Part shown: in pieces, positions 35,369-47,300 of the stretch
Position numbering within the stretch: the first letter of the stretch is position 1
Layout: each line of letters opens with the position of its first letter
NCBI GenBank assembly: GCA_946811185.2
Contig: OX328109.1
Span: forward strand, 2,232,001-2,296,000
Origin: Hippopus hippopus
Taxonomy: Eukaryota; Mollusca; Bivalvia; Cardiida; Cardiidae
Direction: 5' to 3'
DNA: 64,000 nucleotides
Made by a program: the position numbers and the translations under genes
Notes under the pieces: model-generated
Databases searched by the model: none
Seen by the model: only the letters and a program-made list of their open reading frames with translations
What the model was told of the DNA's origin: nothing

Positions 35369-36703
35369 AAGAGCAGCAAATTGTCGCAAGATACGCCCGT
35401 CCCACCACCAGTTGTTGAGGGGGTATAATAATCGTAAAGGACAGGTAATGCAACAAACATGTTCACCAAGTCTCAAGTCAATTTGACTTGAGGTGACAAA
35501 GTTCCGTTCCGGACAAGTAAGAAATACTGTAAAAATGAAGATCAAAGTGGAATTACTCAAAATCCGCACTAGGTAGAGTTACTGTTCTTGCGCACTGTAC
35601 TCCGTAATATTGCAACAAAGATGCATACCAAGTTTGAAGTCACTCTGACTTGAGATGACAAAGTTATATTCCGAACAAGCAAGGAATGCTGTAAAAATGA
35701 CGATCAAAGGGAAATAACACAAAATTCGTGCTAGGAAGAGTTATGGTTTTTGTGCACTGCACTCTGTAAATTTTCAACAATCATGCATACCAAATTTGAA
35801 GATGTTCAGACTAGAGATGACTAAGTTATATTCCGGACAAGCAGAAAATGCTGTAAAAATGACGATCAAAGGGAAATAGCTCAAAGACAGCACCAGGCAG
35901 AGTTATGGTTCTTTTGCACTGCACTCCGTTTTATTGCAACAAACACAAATGCCAAGTTTCAAGTCAATCAGACTCGAGATGACAAAGTTATCTCCGGACA
36001 AGCAGAAAATGCTGTAAAAATGACGATCAAAGGGAAATAACTCAAAGACAGCATGAGGTAGAGTTATGGTTCTTTCACACTGCACTCCGTATTATTGCAA
36101 CAAACACAAATGCCAAGTTTCAAGTCAATCAGACTGGAGATGACAAAGTTATGTTCCTGACAAGCAGAAAATGCTGTAAAAATGACGATCAAAGGGAAAT
36201 AACTCAAAGACAGCACCAGGTAGAGTTATGGTTCTTTCGCACTGCACTCTGTATTATTGCAACAAACACACATGTCAAGTTTCAAGTCAATCGGACTGGA
36301 GATGACAAAGTTATGCTCCGGACAAGCAGAAAATGCTGTAAAAATGACGATCAAAGGGAAGTAACTCAAAGACAGCACCAGGTAGAGTTATGGTTCTTTC
36401 GCACTGCACTCCGTATTATTACAACAAACACACATGTCAAGTTTCTTCAAGTCAATCGGACTGGAGATGACAAAGTTACGCTCCGGACAAGCAGAAAATG
36501 CTGTAAAAATGACAAAGGGAAATAACTCAAAGACAGCACGAGGTAGACTTATGGTTCTTTCACACTGCACTCCGTATTATTGCAACAAACACACATGCCA
36601 AGTTTCAAGTCAATCTGACTGGAGATGACAAAGTTATGCTCCGGACAAAGAACTGGACACCGCCCGCCCGCATGCCATGGGTGATCCCATAATACGCGGG
36701 GTA
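35369..36703. mobile_element. Element with about seven tandem ~161-bp units
   Basis: AGAGTTA(T/C)(G/T)GTTCTT starts units near 35576, 35737, 35898, 36061, 36222, 36387 and 36548. Each unit includes CAAGTTTCAAGTCAATC, CCGGACAAGCAGAAAATGCT and AAAGGGAAATAACTCAAAGA. GTACTCCG/GCACTCCG text and the open frames inside are artefacts of the repeat. Confidence 0.75.
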
Positions 36704-36769
36704 ATCAGAAAGAACATGGACCAGTGCCGGTATCGGAATATCGTTATAAAAAACACCTTGGAGTGTTTA

Positions 36770-39252
36770 CTATTTCTGAAAGTAACCTCCTTTGAGTTCT
36801 ATGCACTTACTAATTCTTGATTTCCACGCGCGAAACATGTGTGCGAGCACGTCACGTGACATTACGCTCAAGGACCCAGTCATAGCGAGGGTTAGCTCCT
36901 CTCTGCTCTTGTAGTGCGTGCCACATAGAGAATCTTTCAAAACAGGAACTAGTCAGATGTCACATGGAGTCTAAATTTTAAGGGGCGTTGGCTGGTGTTT
37001 CTATGTTTAGTTTTTGCAACGTTTCTTGTCCAAGCGCGGCTTTGTGAGCTAGGACGTTATCTTAGTGTAAAGTGACGTCACCCCGCAGGACTTCAGGCTG
37101 TTTTTTCCGTATGGCGTTTGTGAAATTTATTTGAATAATGTTGGCATAAAACTCAGTATTGACTGCAGTATGTATAAATACAACATGATGTAGAAGAAAA
37201 AAAGGAGAACAGAAATACATGATGTACAACTTTACCAAGTGACTTAGAAAGGTTGGCTTTACCAGCAGAAGGCGATGTTAGATGTTTCCATACAGTGATT
37301 TATTGTTTTGATTCAGTCTCGTTAAAGTGTGCCTATGTTTCATCGCTTGTTCCAATACGATCGGTAAAGTTTGACCCCTCTATCCTAATGCGTTCTGAAA
37401 TTTCTTAACAGATTTCGACCCTAACCCCCATTTTCTCGGGCGTCAGTTGTCGAGGTACCCACCTTAAGCAAACACACGACATTCCAAGATTCTCAATCAA
37501 AATCTTCTGAGCACTTTTATATGAAATGTTGAATGTGTCAGCTATTTTCCTGACAGTATGTCGATGATTTTGTTTTACATGTTGCTCTACACACGTTATG
37601 ATTTTGAAAGTGACTATTTACCCGACCGTCGTGTACGCACTGAAGAAAATTCATATTGCGAGTACGACTGTCGTGTACTCAATGAAGGAAAACTTCTTGG
37701 GTGCCCGACTGTCGTGTACTCAATGAAGGAAAACTCGTTGGGTGCCCGACGGTCGTGCACGGACTGATGAAATTTCGTCTTGGGGGCACGATGACGTGCC
37801 CGCTATTTCCGATTTCTTCATTCAGTACACGATGTGGTCGTGTACGCACTGAAGAACTGGAGTCTTACGTACACGTATTAATGGATTGGACCAAAACGCA
37901 GACTGCTATGTGAACCAGCACGGCGTAAACCGTCTCAGTGGAGCAATAGTCATTTATACAGGGTGTCATGCCCGAAGGGTCGTATTATGTTATACACCCG
38001 GTCGTCCGGTCGTCCGTCCGTCCGTTAGCAGTTATTTGTGTGCGCAACTCCTACAATTTCCATCGGAATTAGATCTACTTCAAACTTGCCACAATGAATC
38101 CCCATGATGTCTAGTTGTGCATGTGACTCTCAAAATTTGGATTGTTGTTTATATTCTGAAATTATCTACCCTTGACTTCTGAAATAGCCAACTTTTCACT
38201 TGAATTTCTGTTCAGGCCATAACTTCCAAGCTATCAAAATCAAAGGACTGATAGTCCTGAGAGTGGCGTGGTGGGCGATGTGTTAGGAATTTTCACCATT
38301 ACTAAGCTTTCAAAGGTAATCTATTTCAAACGTTGAAGATAATATGAAAATATGCAAATTATAGAAACGGGGGAAAAGGATTTTTCCCCTCAGATAATTG
38401 AATCATAATTCGTACAACAACAAATTTGTGCAGATATGTTTACTTGACACTGCCCGGCAAATTTTAGCAGGCAGTAGCACTCTTCCAAACGACATATTCT
38501 ACTCTCTGAAAACTTCTGCAGAAAACATTCGAGTTTCTCGTAAAATTCCTGGTGTAATTGAAACTATGTCAAAGACAGTGTTAAATACCATAAATTCATA
38601 CATCCACCCCTCAATCCATTTATCCAACTAGAGGCCCCTGAGGACCTGAAATTACTCTATTGGCAGGAATTTGGCTTTTTGCATGCATTTGTTCTGTAAC
38701 ACGCTGTATAAATGACTATTGCCGTGTGCTCCAATGAGACTGTCTACGCCGTGCCGATTCACGTAAAAGTCTGCGTTTTGGCCCAACCCATTTACACGTG
38801 TACGTAAGACTCCAGTTCTTCAGTGCGTACACGACCGCGTCGTGTACTCAATGAAGAAATCGGAAATTGCGGGCACGTAATCGTGCCCCCAAGACGAAAT
38901 TTCATCAGTCCGTGCACGACCGTCGGGCACCCAACGAGTTTTCCTTCATTGAGTACACGACAGTCGGACTCGCAGTATGAAATTTCTTCAGTGTGTACAC
39001 GACTGTCGGGTAAATATCATCGGCCTATGATTTTGTCTGTGATTGATGTTGATGGACAGCCAGATTTAGGGCCATCTTTAACAGTATCGCACCCTTGTCT
39101 AAATTGGTCCGATCCACGTACGAATATCTGAATTCTTTAGTGCAGAGTCCCCTTAAACTGTTTCTCAATCGGTTTTGATTTCCGATAAATATTTTCCGAG
39201 TCTGACGTAAAACTTTGATTACTCTCAGCTCAAATAAAACGTCGTCTGACAT
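36770..39252 (-). pseudogene. Decayed mariner-family transposase, split by a foldback element
   Basis: Reading on the - strand from 39252: a mariner N-terminal piece (start MSDDVLFELRVIKVLRQ, then after a frameshift KDGPKSGCPSTSITDKI). It is cut at 39016, resumes at 37614, and carries the second helix-turn-helix and linker (HRHTVRKIADTFNISY, then RWVPRQLT), a damaged catalytic core (a DN-x-LAHKAAL segment near 37050) and the C-terminus SKCIELKGGYFQK ending with TAG at 36770. Several frameshifts and stops are present, so it is dead. The 1398-bp insert at 37617-39014 is a separate element. The family call rests on conserved mariner motifs; the subfamily is not assigned. Confidence 0.85.
37617..39014. 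mobile_element. Foldback DNA element with ~310-345 bp terminal inverted repeats and TA target duplication
   Basis: The left arm (37617-37961) and right arm (38704-39014) are inverted copies. Both start TTTACCCGAC and carry repeated GTGTACTCAATGAAG / GTGTACGCACTGAAG motifs in the same order. TA dinucleotides (37615-37616 and 39015-39016) flank it directly. The 0.74-kb interior has no convincing coding frame; it starts with a CGTCCG-rich stretch. It sits inside the mariner transposase gene. TA flanks suggest mobilisation by a Tc1/mariner-type enzyme. Confidence 0.85.
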
Positions 39253-40106
39253 TTTGGACCACTAATGCAGTATATGATGTTATGAGAATGACGTCACACT
39301 TTACCTACTTGAATAAGACGACATTTGAAAGCTTTAGTCGGTTACCAGATAATTAATGCTCATCTATACAAATTTTTGTAATCCTACGAGTAGTAGTTTT
39401 CAAAATAACGAGGTGGTCCACCATCTTTTTGATCACCCCTCGTACGTCCCGTCTTCGACGGGCGTATAAAAATGAATGAATCAATAAATCATTGAAACGT
39501 GGGATCATTTGATAAAGGATTATAGCATAGTTGATTGACTGAATGGCGTTTTACAGGGCTTTCAACATCACTTCAGTTACATCATCGAAACAGCTCCCTT
39601 ATAGCTCGGCTATTTTTAAAGAAAGGGTTGAGATATTGTCGTAGCCCTGGCGTCGTCTACGTCGTCATGCGAAAACTTTAACATTTTGTAATATCTCTAT
39701 TATTAGTGAAGATATTTACTTCACACTTGGACAAGATCTTAACAAACAAAAGGGGAACCTAAACAACAAGGACAGTTAACTATCAAAGCATTTTTGACAC
39801 AGTTATGCCCTTTTTTCAACTTGGAATTTTTACTGAAAATCAAGCACTTGCAGCTGAGCATTGGCACCCACATGCAGGGCTCGAGTTCATCTTTGTCCTG
39901 GGTTTCACTATTACAAGGGCTCTGATGTGTCTTGCCAAAGGACAATCCCCCTTTTAAAAAAACCGTGCGTTGAGTGAGGCTTGAACCTAGGGCGTCCAGG
40001 TTGACTGGTTACAATACAATCCCATGTTTAAACCATCTTTAGAAATGAGACTTTTAAAAACATTGTAAGAAAAGGAGATAATGCTAGTAACTAGCATTTC
40101 CTCCTT

Positions 40107-40280
40107 TTCCTGGGACTCGTAACCTGGATTTGAGCCGCACTGGATCCACTGGGTTTTTCGGTGGTACATGTACATCCTTTGGCATAGTACTGGTAAAACC
40201 CAGGAAACATGAATATGTGAGCTGTGATACGACTGAAATAATATTAAAAAGCAGCACAAAACACCAATCAATCAATCCCC
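40107..40280 (+). mobile_element. SINE family 1 inserted into a family A MITE
   Basis: MITE text runs to CTAGCATTTCCTCCTTTTCC at about 40108 and resumes with CCCCTTTTCCCACAATGTTT at 40277. Between them is a 5'-truncated SINE (GGGACTCGTAACCTGGATTT ... ACACCAATCAATCAAT). The host MITE spans about 40010-40352. Confidence 0.75.
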
Positions 40281-40589
40281 TTTTCCCACAATGTTTTCAA
40301 AAGCCTCCTCACTACCAACGTTAAAACTCAGGTTGTGTGGTAAAGGGTTAAATTAATAATGATTAATTATTGGTTAAAAGGTAGAGATTGTCTTATATTC
40401 TTCATAATCACGACCTTGGAAGCGTAAATTGTTATTGGACATTGTTGATAAGTTGACAGGAAACTTATAAATTATTCAACAGTGTGGAAGGAAGCTAAAT
40501 CAATAAATTTCAAGGCTGTGTTGCTTTATTGTCAAAGTCTGGTGTTGAAATACTGGTAGGAAAGTTACATTTTTATCACTTAAAGTACA

Positions 40590-41052
40590 TTAAATCTTTA
40601 CAAAACGACAAAATTGTGACCTCAACCAAATTGAAAGCATTTGAAGACAACAAATTCAATGTAGCTCAAATGATGATTTCTTGTCTTTTACAGTATAGAA
40701 AACATTGTGGGAAAAGAAGAAAATGCTGGTTACCAGCATTTTCTCCTTTTCTTACAATGTTTTCAAAAGCATTTTTCTCCTGGGTTGCTAAAACTCCGGA
40801 TTATGTGGTAAAGAGTTAACCCTTTACCAGACAACAAATTTAAATGTTGTCTATGGTATATTGAAAGGTTTTGCAGCAGACAAATTAAGTATGGCTCAAC
40901 TGATGCATTGTCTGCGAAAGCCTAGAAAGCATAAAAATCATTGTAAAAAAAGACAATGTTTGTCGCTGGCACTGTCTCCTTTTCCCACAATGTTTTCAAA
41001 AGCCTCTGGAGGAAGGATCATTAAAACTCTGTATTGTGTGGTAGAGGGTTAA
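40590..41052. repeat. Two family A MITEs sharing one TTAA
   Basis: Copies 40594-40815 and 40820-41048 have a single TTAA (40816-40819) between GGTAAAGAG and CCCTTTACCA; outer TTAA at 40590 and 41049. Confidence 0.85.
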
Positions 41053-41386
41053 CAGGTCATATTTGTATTTATTATGGTGTTATTTGCTTAACCCATGCTA
41101 TCCTTGGTCCGTATCAACCAACCACTCTTTGAGGACTTTTCTTTGTCTTATTATCCAAAATTTTCTAAATATGAAAGTGACACAACTTCTGATTGGCTAA
41201 ACAATTTGTCTGGGTTTAAAATAAATTATCTTTTGTAAATTAGAGAGATATTATAAAATGTCAGTTTTTCATGAATCAGACGACAAAGACGCAGATGACT
41301 ACAGGGCTATGACAACTCCTCGATGTTTCCTTGGAAAACAAACAAAGTCAAGCTAAAAAATATGTTAACCCATATCCTGCTAAATA

Positions 41387-41679
41387 CCGTATTTCTCCTA
41401 ATAAAAGCTCCCGGAGCTATGCAAAACATAGGTAGGGAGCCTTTATTTTGTACCCAATTTGCAAAGCAAAAAGTGTGTCCAATTCTGTATTTCTTTGTGT
41501 TTTAATGATTTTTAAGAGGAAATTTAATATTGATCAAATGAGAGGAAATTTTCTTCAAATTCTTCAAATATTGTCATTTTAATCAACTAATGTACATTAG
41601 GTTACCATAATTTAAGGGTTTTTCTGGGTTTTGGGAGGAGCTACTATTAGGAAGGGCGCTTTTATTAGGAGAAATACAG
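41387..41679. mobile_element. Short TA-flanked inverted-repeat element
   Basis: Ends CCGTATTTCTCCTAATAAAA and its inverted match TTTTATTAGGAGAAATACAG; TA at 41385-41386 and 41680-41681. It splits a family D repeat: TTAACCC.TATCCTGCTAAATA on the left, AAGTGAAATGAAATTTTC on the right. Confidence 0.8.
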
Positions 41680-41756
41680 TAAGTGAAATGAAATTTTCAA
41701 GCTGATAGTAAAACCCCCACTTTTTTCTATTTCAAAGGTATTTTTTGGGGGTACAA

Positions 41757-41860
41757 TATCTCCTTATCGGACAGTGTAGATCCAAGATCAGACTGCACAT
41801 TCTGTGCAGTCTGATCTTGATCTACACTGTCCGTAAAAGGTCAGTGCATCACGCTTAGCA
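41757..41860. repeat. Family D palindrome
   Basis: GGACAGTGTAGATCCAAGATCAGACTGCACA faces TGTGCAGTCTGATCTTGATC. Related pieces: 16210-16400, 22665-22740, 50580-50770, 56210-56275, 56885-56965, 58798-58850, 61885-61945. Confidence 0.75.
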
Positions 41861-42049
41861 GTCTAAGGGTCAAAGGATAAATTGATTGCTCTGCGCATTT
41901 CTCCCTTTTAACTGATTTGTATCAAATAGCAAATGCATTTACTGTGATCACTGACTGTAACCAAGTACTGTCCTGTTTGCACATGCTCTGTGCATTCTAC
42001 TTTCAGTTCAACCCTTTTCCAGATAAAACGCTTTAGACCGGTCCCTATT

Positions 42050-42430
42050 TTAACCCTTTACCACACAATCCTGAGTTTTAACGACCCTGAAAGAGAAGGT
42101 TTTTGAAAACATTTGGGAAAAGGAAAAAATGCTGGTAACCAGCATTTTCTCCTTTTCCTAAAATGTTTTCCTCTCTGTCGAAGGCAATTTTTATAATTTG
42201 AGCCATATCTTAACTGTTATCTACAAATGCTTTCAATTAGGCTATGGGAAAAAGAGAAAGAGCTGGTTACCAGCAGAATAGAATAGGACAGAAACATTGT
42301 GGAAAAAGGAGAAAACGCTGGTTACAGTGCCTTTTCCCACAAGACAAATTCTCTCATTTGAGCCACATTTAAATTGCTATCTTCCAATGCTTTCAATATG
42401 GACAGGTCTTCATTTTTGCTGTTTGGTAGT
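42050..42430. repeat. Family A MITE plus partial second copy
   Basis: TTAACCCTTTACCACACAAT start, hairpin near 42132; a second, shortened copy with AGCTGGTTACCAGC and ACGCTGGTTAC follows. Confidence 0.65.
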
Positions 42431-42776
42431 CTCTAGTGTCCATATTCCATGATAAGGAAACAAAATGACAAAATTAAGAGTTTAGACTAAAACATGGACT
42501 AGAAAGTAATTGCCTTCATAAAGAGAGTTTTCTTACCATTTTTATACAAAATCTGCAACTATAATATTAATCTCAATGAGATGGTATATATAAATATATG
42601 ATTACCATCTGCCCTCTCAAACAAAGGTGGTGTGACCTACATGTAGTTTCTGTACTTCAGTGATAAGTGCAGCTGAAAGTAATAGGTCCTTGCATTTTTT
42701 AGAAGGGACGCTATTTAGAAATAAAAAAAAATGGTATCTTCTATTAATCGAGACAAAAAGTTTTTACGTATGTTTG

Positions 42777-43563
42777 CAGTGTTTCTCCCAGCTTCAAATT
42801 TTTGAGAGTCATTTGTGACCCCTATTCGTGATTTCTTGAGGTCATACAAAAATCTTGAGGGTCATCCTTTTAAATGCCTTTTTAAAGCTACTTAAATTCA
42901 CATTTTGGGACCTTTCCCTGTGACTCCGCTGAGTCGGAAATGAAACTATTTTTCTTAGTCTGACAAGACCCAGATATTTGTTGCATTTGTTGATTTTTTC
43001 ATTTTTTTCATGTTATCAAGGTGTTTAATTGTGGAAGGGACAACAAAACAGTCTGCAAGTCCTTTCTGTTTTTCTTTTACGGTTTATCTGGTATTCCGTT
43101 TTGGAAAGCATCTAGAAAAACAGGGCGACAATTTGACCTTCCTATAGTTATTCTGTACCTAGTTAATTATTACTAAACAAGAGCTTCAAATGTGTGACTG
43201 TATCAGAAAGAAGCCAGTTGGAAGCAATTCATGTACTTTAAATTCTTTTTTTTTGTGCAGTATTAGCAGATATTTATCAATAAATTATTAATAAAATCAG
43301 TTTCAGACACTGGGCGCCGTTTAGTAAACACTCAGTATAAAATAATCATCACATACAAAATCTTTCTCTGCATACAAACCTTATTTTGCCCCTTACATAT
43401 TTCGGCTCGATGTTATGGTGTGCATTATAAACTACTGTATTGTTTTGATTAAACTGATATTTTTTAAGTTGCATCAGGAAAGACACACACAATGAATTTT
43501 AGTGTGTCAGCTAAGAAATCATTGCGTCAAAAATGCAAGAAACATGCTCTGGGAGAAACACTG
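42777..43563. mobile_element. hAT-type non-autonomous element, 787 bp
   Basis: Perfect 15-bp inverted ends CAGTGTTTCTCCCAG (42777-42791) and CTGGGAGAAACACTG (43549-43563). ATGTTTG is duplicated directly outside (42770-42776, 43564-43570), with an eighth base mismatched. No transposase frame inside. Confidence 0.85.
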
Positions 43564-43571
43564 ATGTTTGT

Positions 43572-44399
43572 CTCACATTTGGCTGAAATTCAGGTCTACA
43601 AAACATAAGAATATTTGTAAGGGATGAAAAACTATCTGACATCATCAAACTACATATGTTAAAAGATGTAAACAAGAATCACCAGTTCAAGGATACTCAC
43701 AGAATAAAGACCCTTGACAATGTAAAGAGTTAAGGGTACCATTTCCACATCCATTCAAACGTTCATTCATTCATGTTAAGATACACATGCAGTATTTTTG
43801 TGTATTGTAGATTGTTTAATTTTTGTACACACTAATGTATGTTTTTATAATCAGTGTGTTGTGTGTCATGTGTTTGTGTCTATCATGATCATGAAACACT
43901 CTGTTCTGTTCTGTTCAAATCAGAGGCTACTCCCTGTCGAAAGTAAACCGTGTTTTCATAAGGTTGGAAACATGCAGGTCAATGATACATTTACAGACAG
44001 ACATTAACATTTTATTACTTACTGATTCTATATTTATGTTTCAAGAAGCAGATTGCTACTGCCAGAAAGGTGTGATACAAATGATAAACAAACAGATTGA
44101 CATACCTGATCGAACTGGCAGTTTACATACAAAGGGAGGTAACATCTGTGGTTGCTTCCACTGTTTTTAGCGCTGAATACGGGGTAAAAAAATCGACTGT
44201 CTTGAGAACCAGATGCAAAATTGCCTCCCTTCAATAAAGCAAGCGTCCGAAAGATGACGCTCCAATGTTTGGTTCTCTTTTTGACATCACAAAAGGGTCT
44301 TTTTGTAAAAATAAATAGCGTATACAGTCCACCCGCCAGATTTTGACAAAAGTAAACAAGGAAATTCCTAAAGTTTATTTCAAAGTCTACAACGCTAAA
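43572..44399. other. Upstream region of the membrane-protein gene
   Basis: No repeat family or gene recognised. TGACATCA (44282-44289) and GATGACGCTCC (44252-44262) resemble CRE/AP-1-type sites, but nothing fixes a promoter. Confidence 0.35.
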
Positions 44400-47300
44400 A
44401 TGGCAACTGTCTATGACATAATTAGATCAATTACGCTCATTTGTGGAGTTGGCTACACTGCTCGACAAGATCGGAAAACATGGATGTGGGGAGAATCGAC
44501 TCTGTGGGGATGCTATGCTATGGGAATCTTTTTGTTTCCTCGAAGTTTGGTGAGTTTACGGATGCTGTCAAACCATGTTACGTTTTGAACCCTCTTGAGA
44601 AAATCTCATTGGTGAAGTGTAGGACTTGTAACCTGAAGCCCTCTGATTTGCGCCTCACTGAAGCCGATCCCCGGTAGCGCAGTAGGTAGCGTACAGGACT
44701 CAAGAACAGGGGGGGTTGCTGGTTCGATGCCCGGATCAGTGATGATAGTCATTGTGAAAGGATTTATTCCTCTCTCACAGCTGACAAGATCGACAATGGT
44801 TATGTGGGAAAGCAGCCAGTGGCTTGGAACGAATATTGTGCAGAGGGCTCCAGGCTTGTTCGTCGCAATACCAGTTGATCCCTGGGCTTATTCGCCCGGG
44901 CTTGTTCATCCCACACTACCTAATCAATTGTATTTGAATGTACAGTGCCATGTGCCTTCTAAAATGAATTGTTATTTTCCATATACAAGTACTTTGATTA
45001 AAACCTATCAATGCTTTGTTTTTGCCTTTCTCTTAGTCATATTTTGAACAGAATAGAACCTACGTTCATGATGCAAGACTTGAACAAATGTTTAAGGTTA
45101 TACACCGCCTTCTGCTTATGGCTAACCCTGTACAACACACTATAAGTTGAAAATCCATACAGGGTTTTCCCTCGGCCACAAAAATAGGGGGTCATTGTGA
45201 CCCCCTAGTCAAAAATAATGGGGGTCATTTTGGAATTTGTGGGGGTCACAACAAAATGTAATTCGCTTAAACAAAAGCTACTATTTGTGAAAGTATGCAT
45301 ATTTTTCGTGTTTTCTATTCACTGTAAATCTTCGTTTACCCTATATATGAATTGTTTCATGGTTATAGATACATAATAACACCAGAGATTCTCTATATAG
45401 AGGGAGCTTACAGCCTAGGTGGCACCTTTTTCATAAAGACTATCTGGAGCTTGCTTTATTAAGCCTGTTCTTAACGAGCAAATATGCTCTAGCTTCAGAC
45501 AAGCTGTCATATCTCTAAGTAATTTTAATGTGTCAAGGGTATCGTCATGACTGCTAGTGTTTTGATGATGCACAAGGGTTGATTTTCGAAGTATGTGTAG
45601 CCGTTCTCTATGGTTAAGGGTTATTTTGTTTTTATTATCGACCATTTCGTTGGTGAAGAGAGCTTGTTGTCAGCCAGAGTGGGAAGTTTGTTATTTTCCT
45701 TGATAAAGATTATCCATTTTGGCCAAAAATAAACTATTTTCACCAATTAAATGACCGATACTTGTGTTTCGACACGCGGGTCGCGTTCATGCCGCTGTTT
45801 TTAACGAATAACAAAGTGTATCTCTTTAGCTAATTTACAATAAACCCTCGAGACTTTGAAATGTGATTCTGGGTGCTCTTACCAGGCGTTGTATTGTCTG
45901 ATCTTTGTTTAAGGGCTCTTCTTCCTTGCAGACAGCAAGAATGACGTCGATTTTTGACAGAGCCATATTGTTTTCATTAGAGATAGACTTGGTTTAGCTT
46001 GAACCCATTTAAAGACAGACAATATTTTAGTAAAATTGATACACAGTCCACTGTTTCGTCCCATTTTCCCTTCGTACTCCAGATTTTTCATCTACTCGCG
46101 ATGTAACAGTGTCGGAAGTATATCCGATCATTATTACCTCTTATCGTATTTGTGCGTCCACCATGACGCATTACTGAAAAAATTGCGGGTCATTCTCCTA
46201 AAAAGTGCGTCAAAACGCACAAAATCGTGCGTCAAGGAAAACCCTGTCCATATGAATCCATTAATTTTTTTTTTTTTTTACTTTAATTTCTTCTGTAAAC
46301 GTAATAATTAGGATGACTCCATTGATATTTTTTCTTTTACTTTGGGTTTCTTCTCTAAACGTAGTGATGGGATGACCATTTTTGCACATTTATATATTCT
46401 TAGGTAAAGTAAAATGATTGGCGATTATGTGCAGTCAGAGATCGTAAATTATGATCCCTGATGCAGTTAACACCTTCTTATACATGTCAAAATCGGTGAA
46501 GTATCCACTATTAACACCTTTGGTTGGTAGATACATAAGTTGGGATGAACAAGCTCGGACCAACGAGAAATCAGTTGGGACGAACAAGCATGGATGAATG
46601 AGCCTGTACAAACAAGCCCAGGGATGAAAAAGCCCGTTAATGTGCAGAGTACTGGTAAAAAGAAACTCCAGGAAAGTATGGATAGATGCTCTGGCCACCA
46701 CCGTAAAACTGAAATAATGTTGAAAACGGCATTAAACATCATACAATCAATCAATTAAACCTCGCTGTAAGCACCCAGACCCCTGAAATTTTGGGAGCCG
46801 TGATGCATAATGGGCTCCTCCATTATTGAAAATCTAACACTGTACTTTAAATATACAAATAAACAAAACAACTTGCCACCAAGAAATCCTTTGCAGTGTT
46901 TCAATCAATCACTGGAATAGGGCATAGGACACACCATTTTTTAAAGTCCTGTCAAATTTTTGTAAACAGCTGCATACTGGAAATAACTATAAATATAAAA
47001 TCTGCAAAAATGTAAAATTCCAGATAAAATAGGAAGCAAGTAAATCCTCACTTCCATGAGAACAGCATTTTACTTGATTTGGACTTAACATGGTTCTTCT
47101 CTTCTCTCTTTATTCATTGCAAACTAAGGGAAAATTTAGGTTAGAATGCATTGAGTTGGTGATAAAGAATAAAAGATTTATTATTTCTCTTTCTTTTCAA
47201 AGTTTCCAGGTAATGACAGTAGCGTAATAGCCTACCTTGTGAGAGACTTTGCAGCATGGATTGTTGGCTTAGAAAGTATGTGGTATTTGTCTCGGCAGAC

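Noticed and set aside
35369..36703. Tandem ~161-bp units as a CRISPR array or a coding repeat protein
   Set aside because: Units are long and homogeneous without unique spacers, the genome is eukaryotic, and the open frames across units break and shift.
37558..38107. Overlapping open frames 37558-38107 on +
   Set aside because: They are translations of the foldback element arm; the inverted arm at 38823-39131 gives mirror frames.
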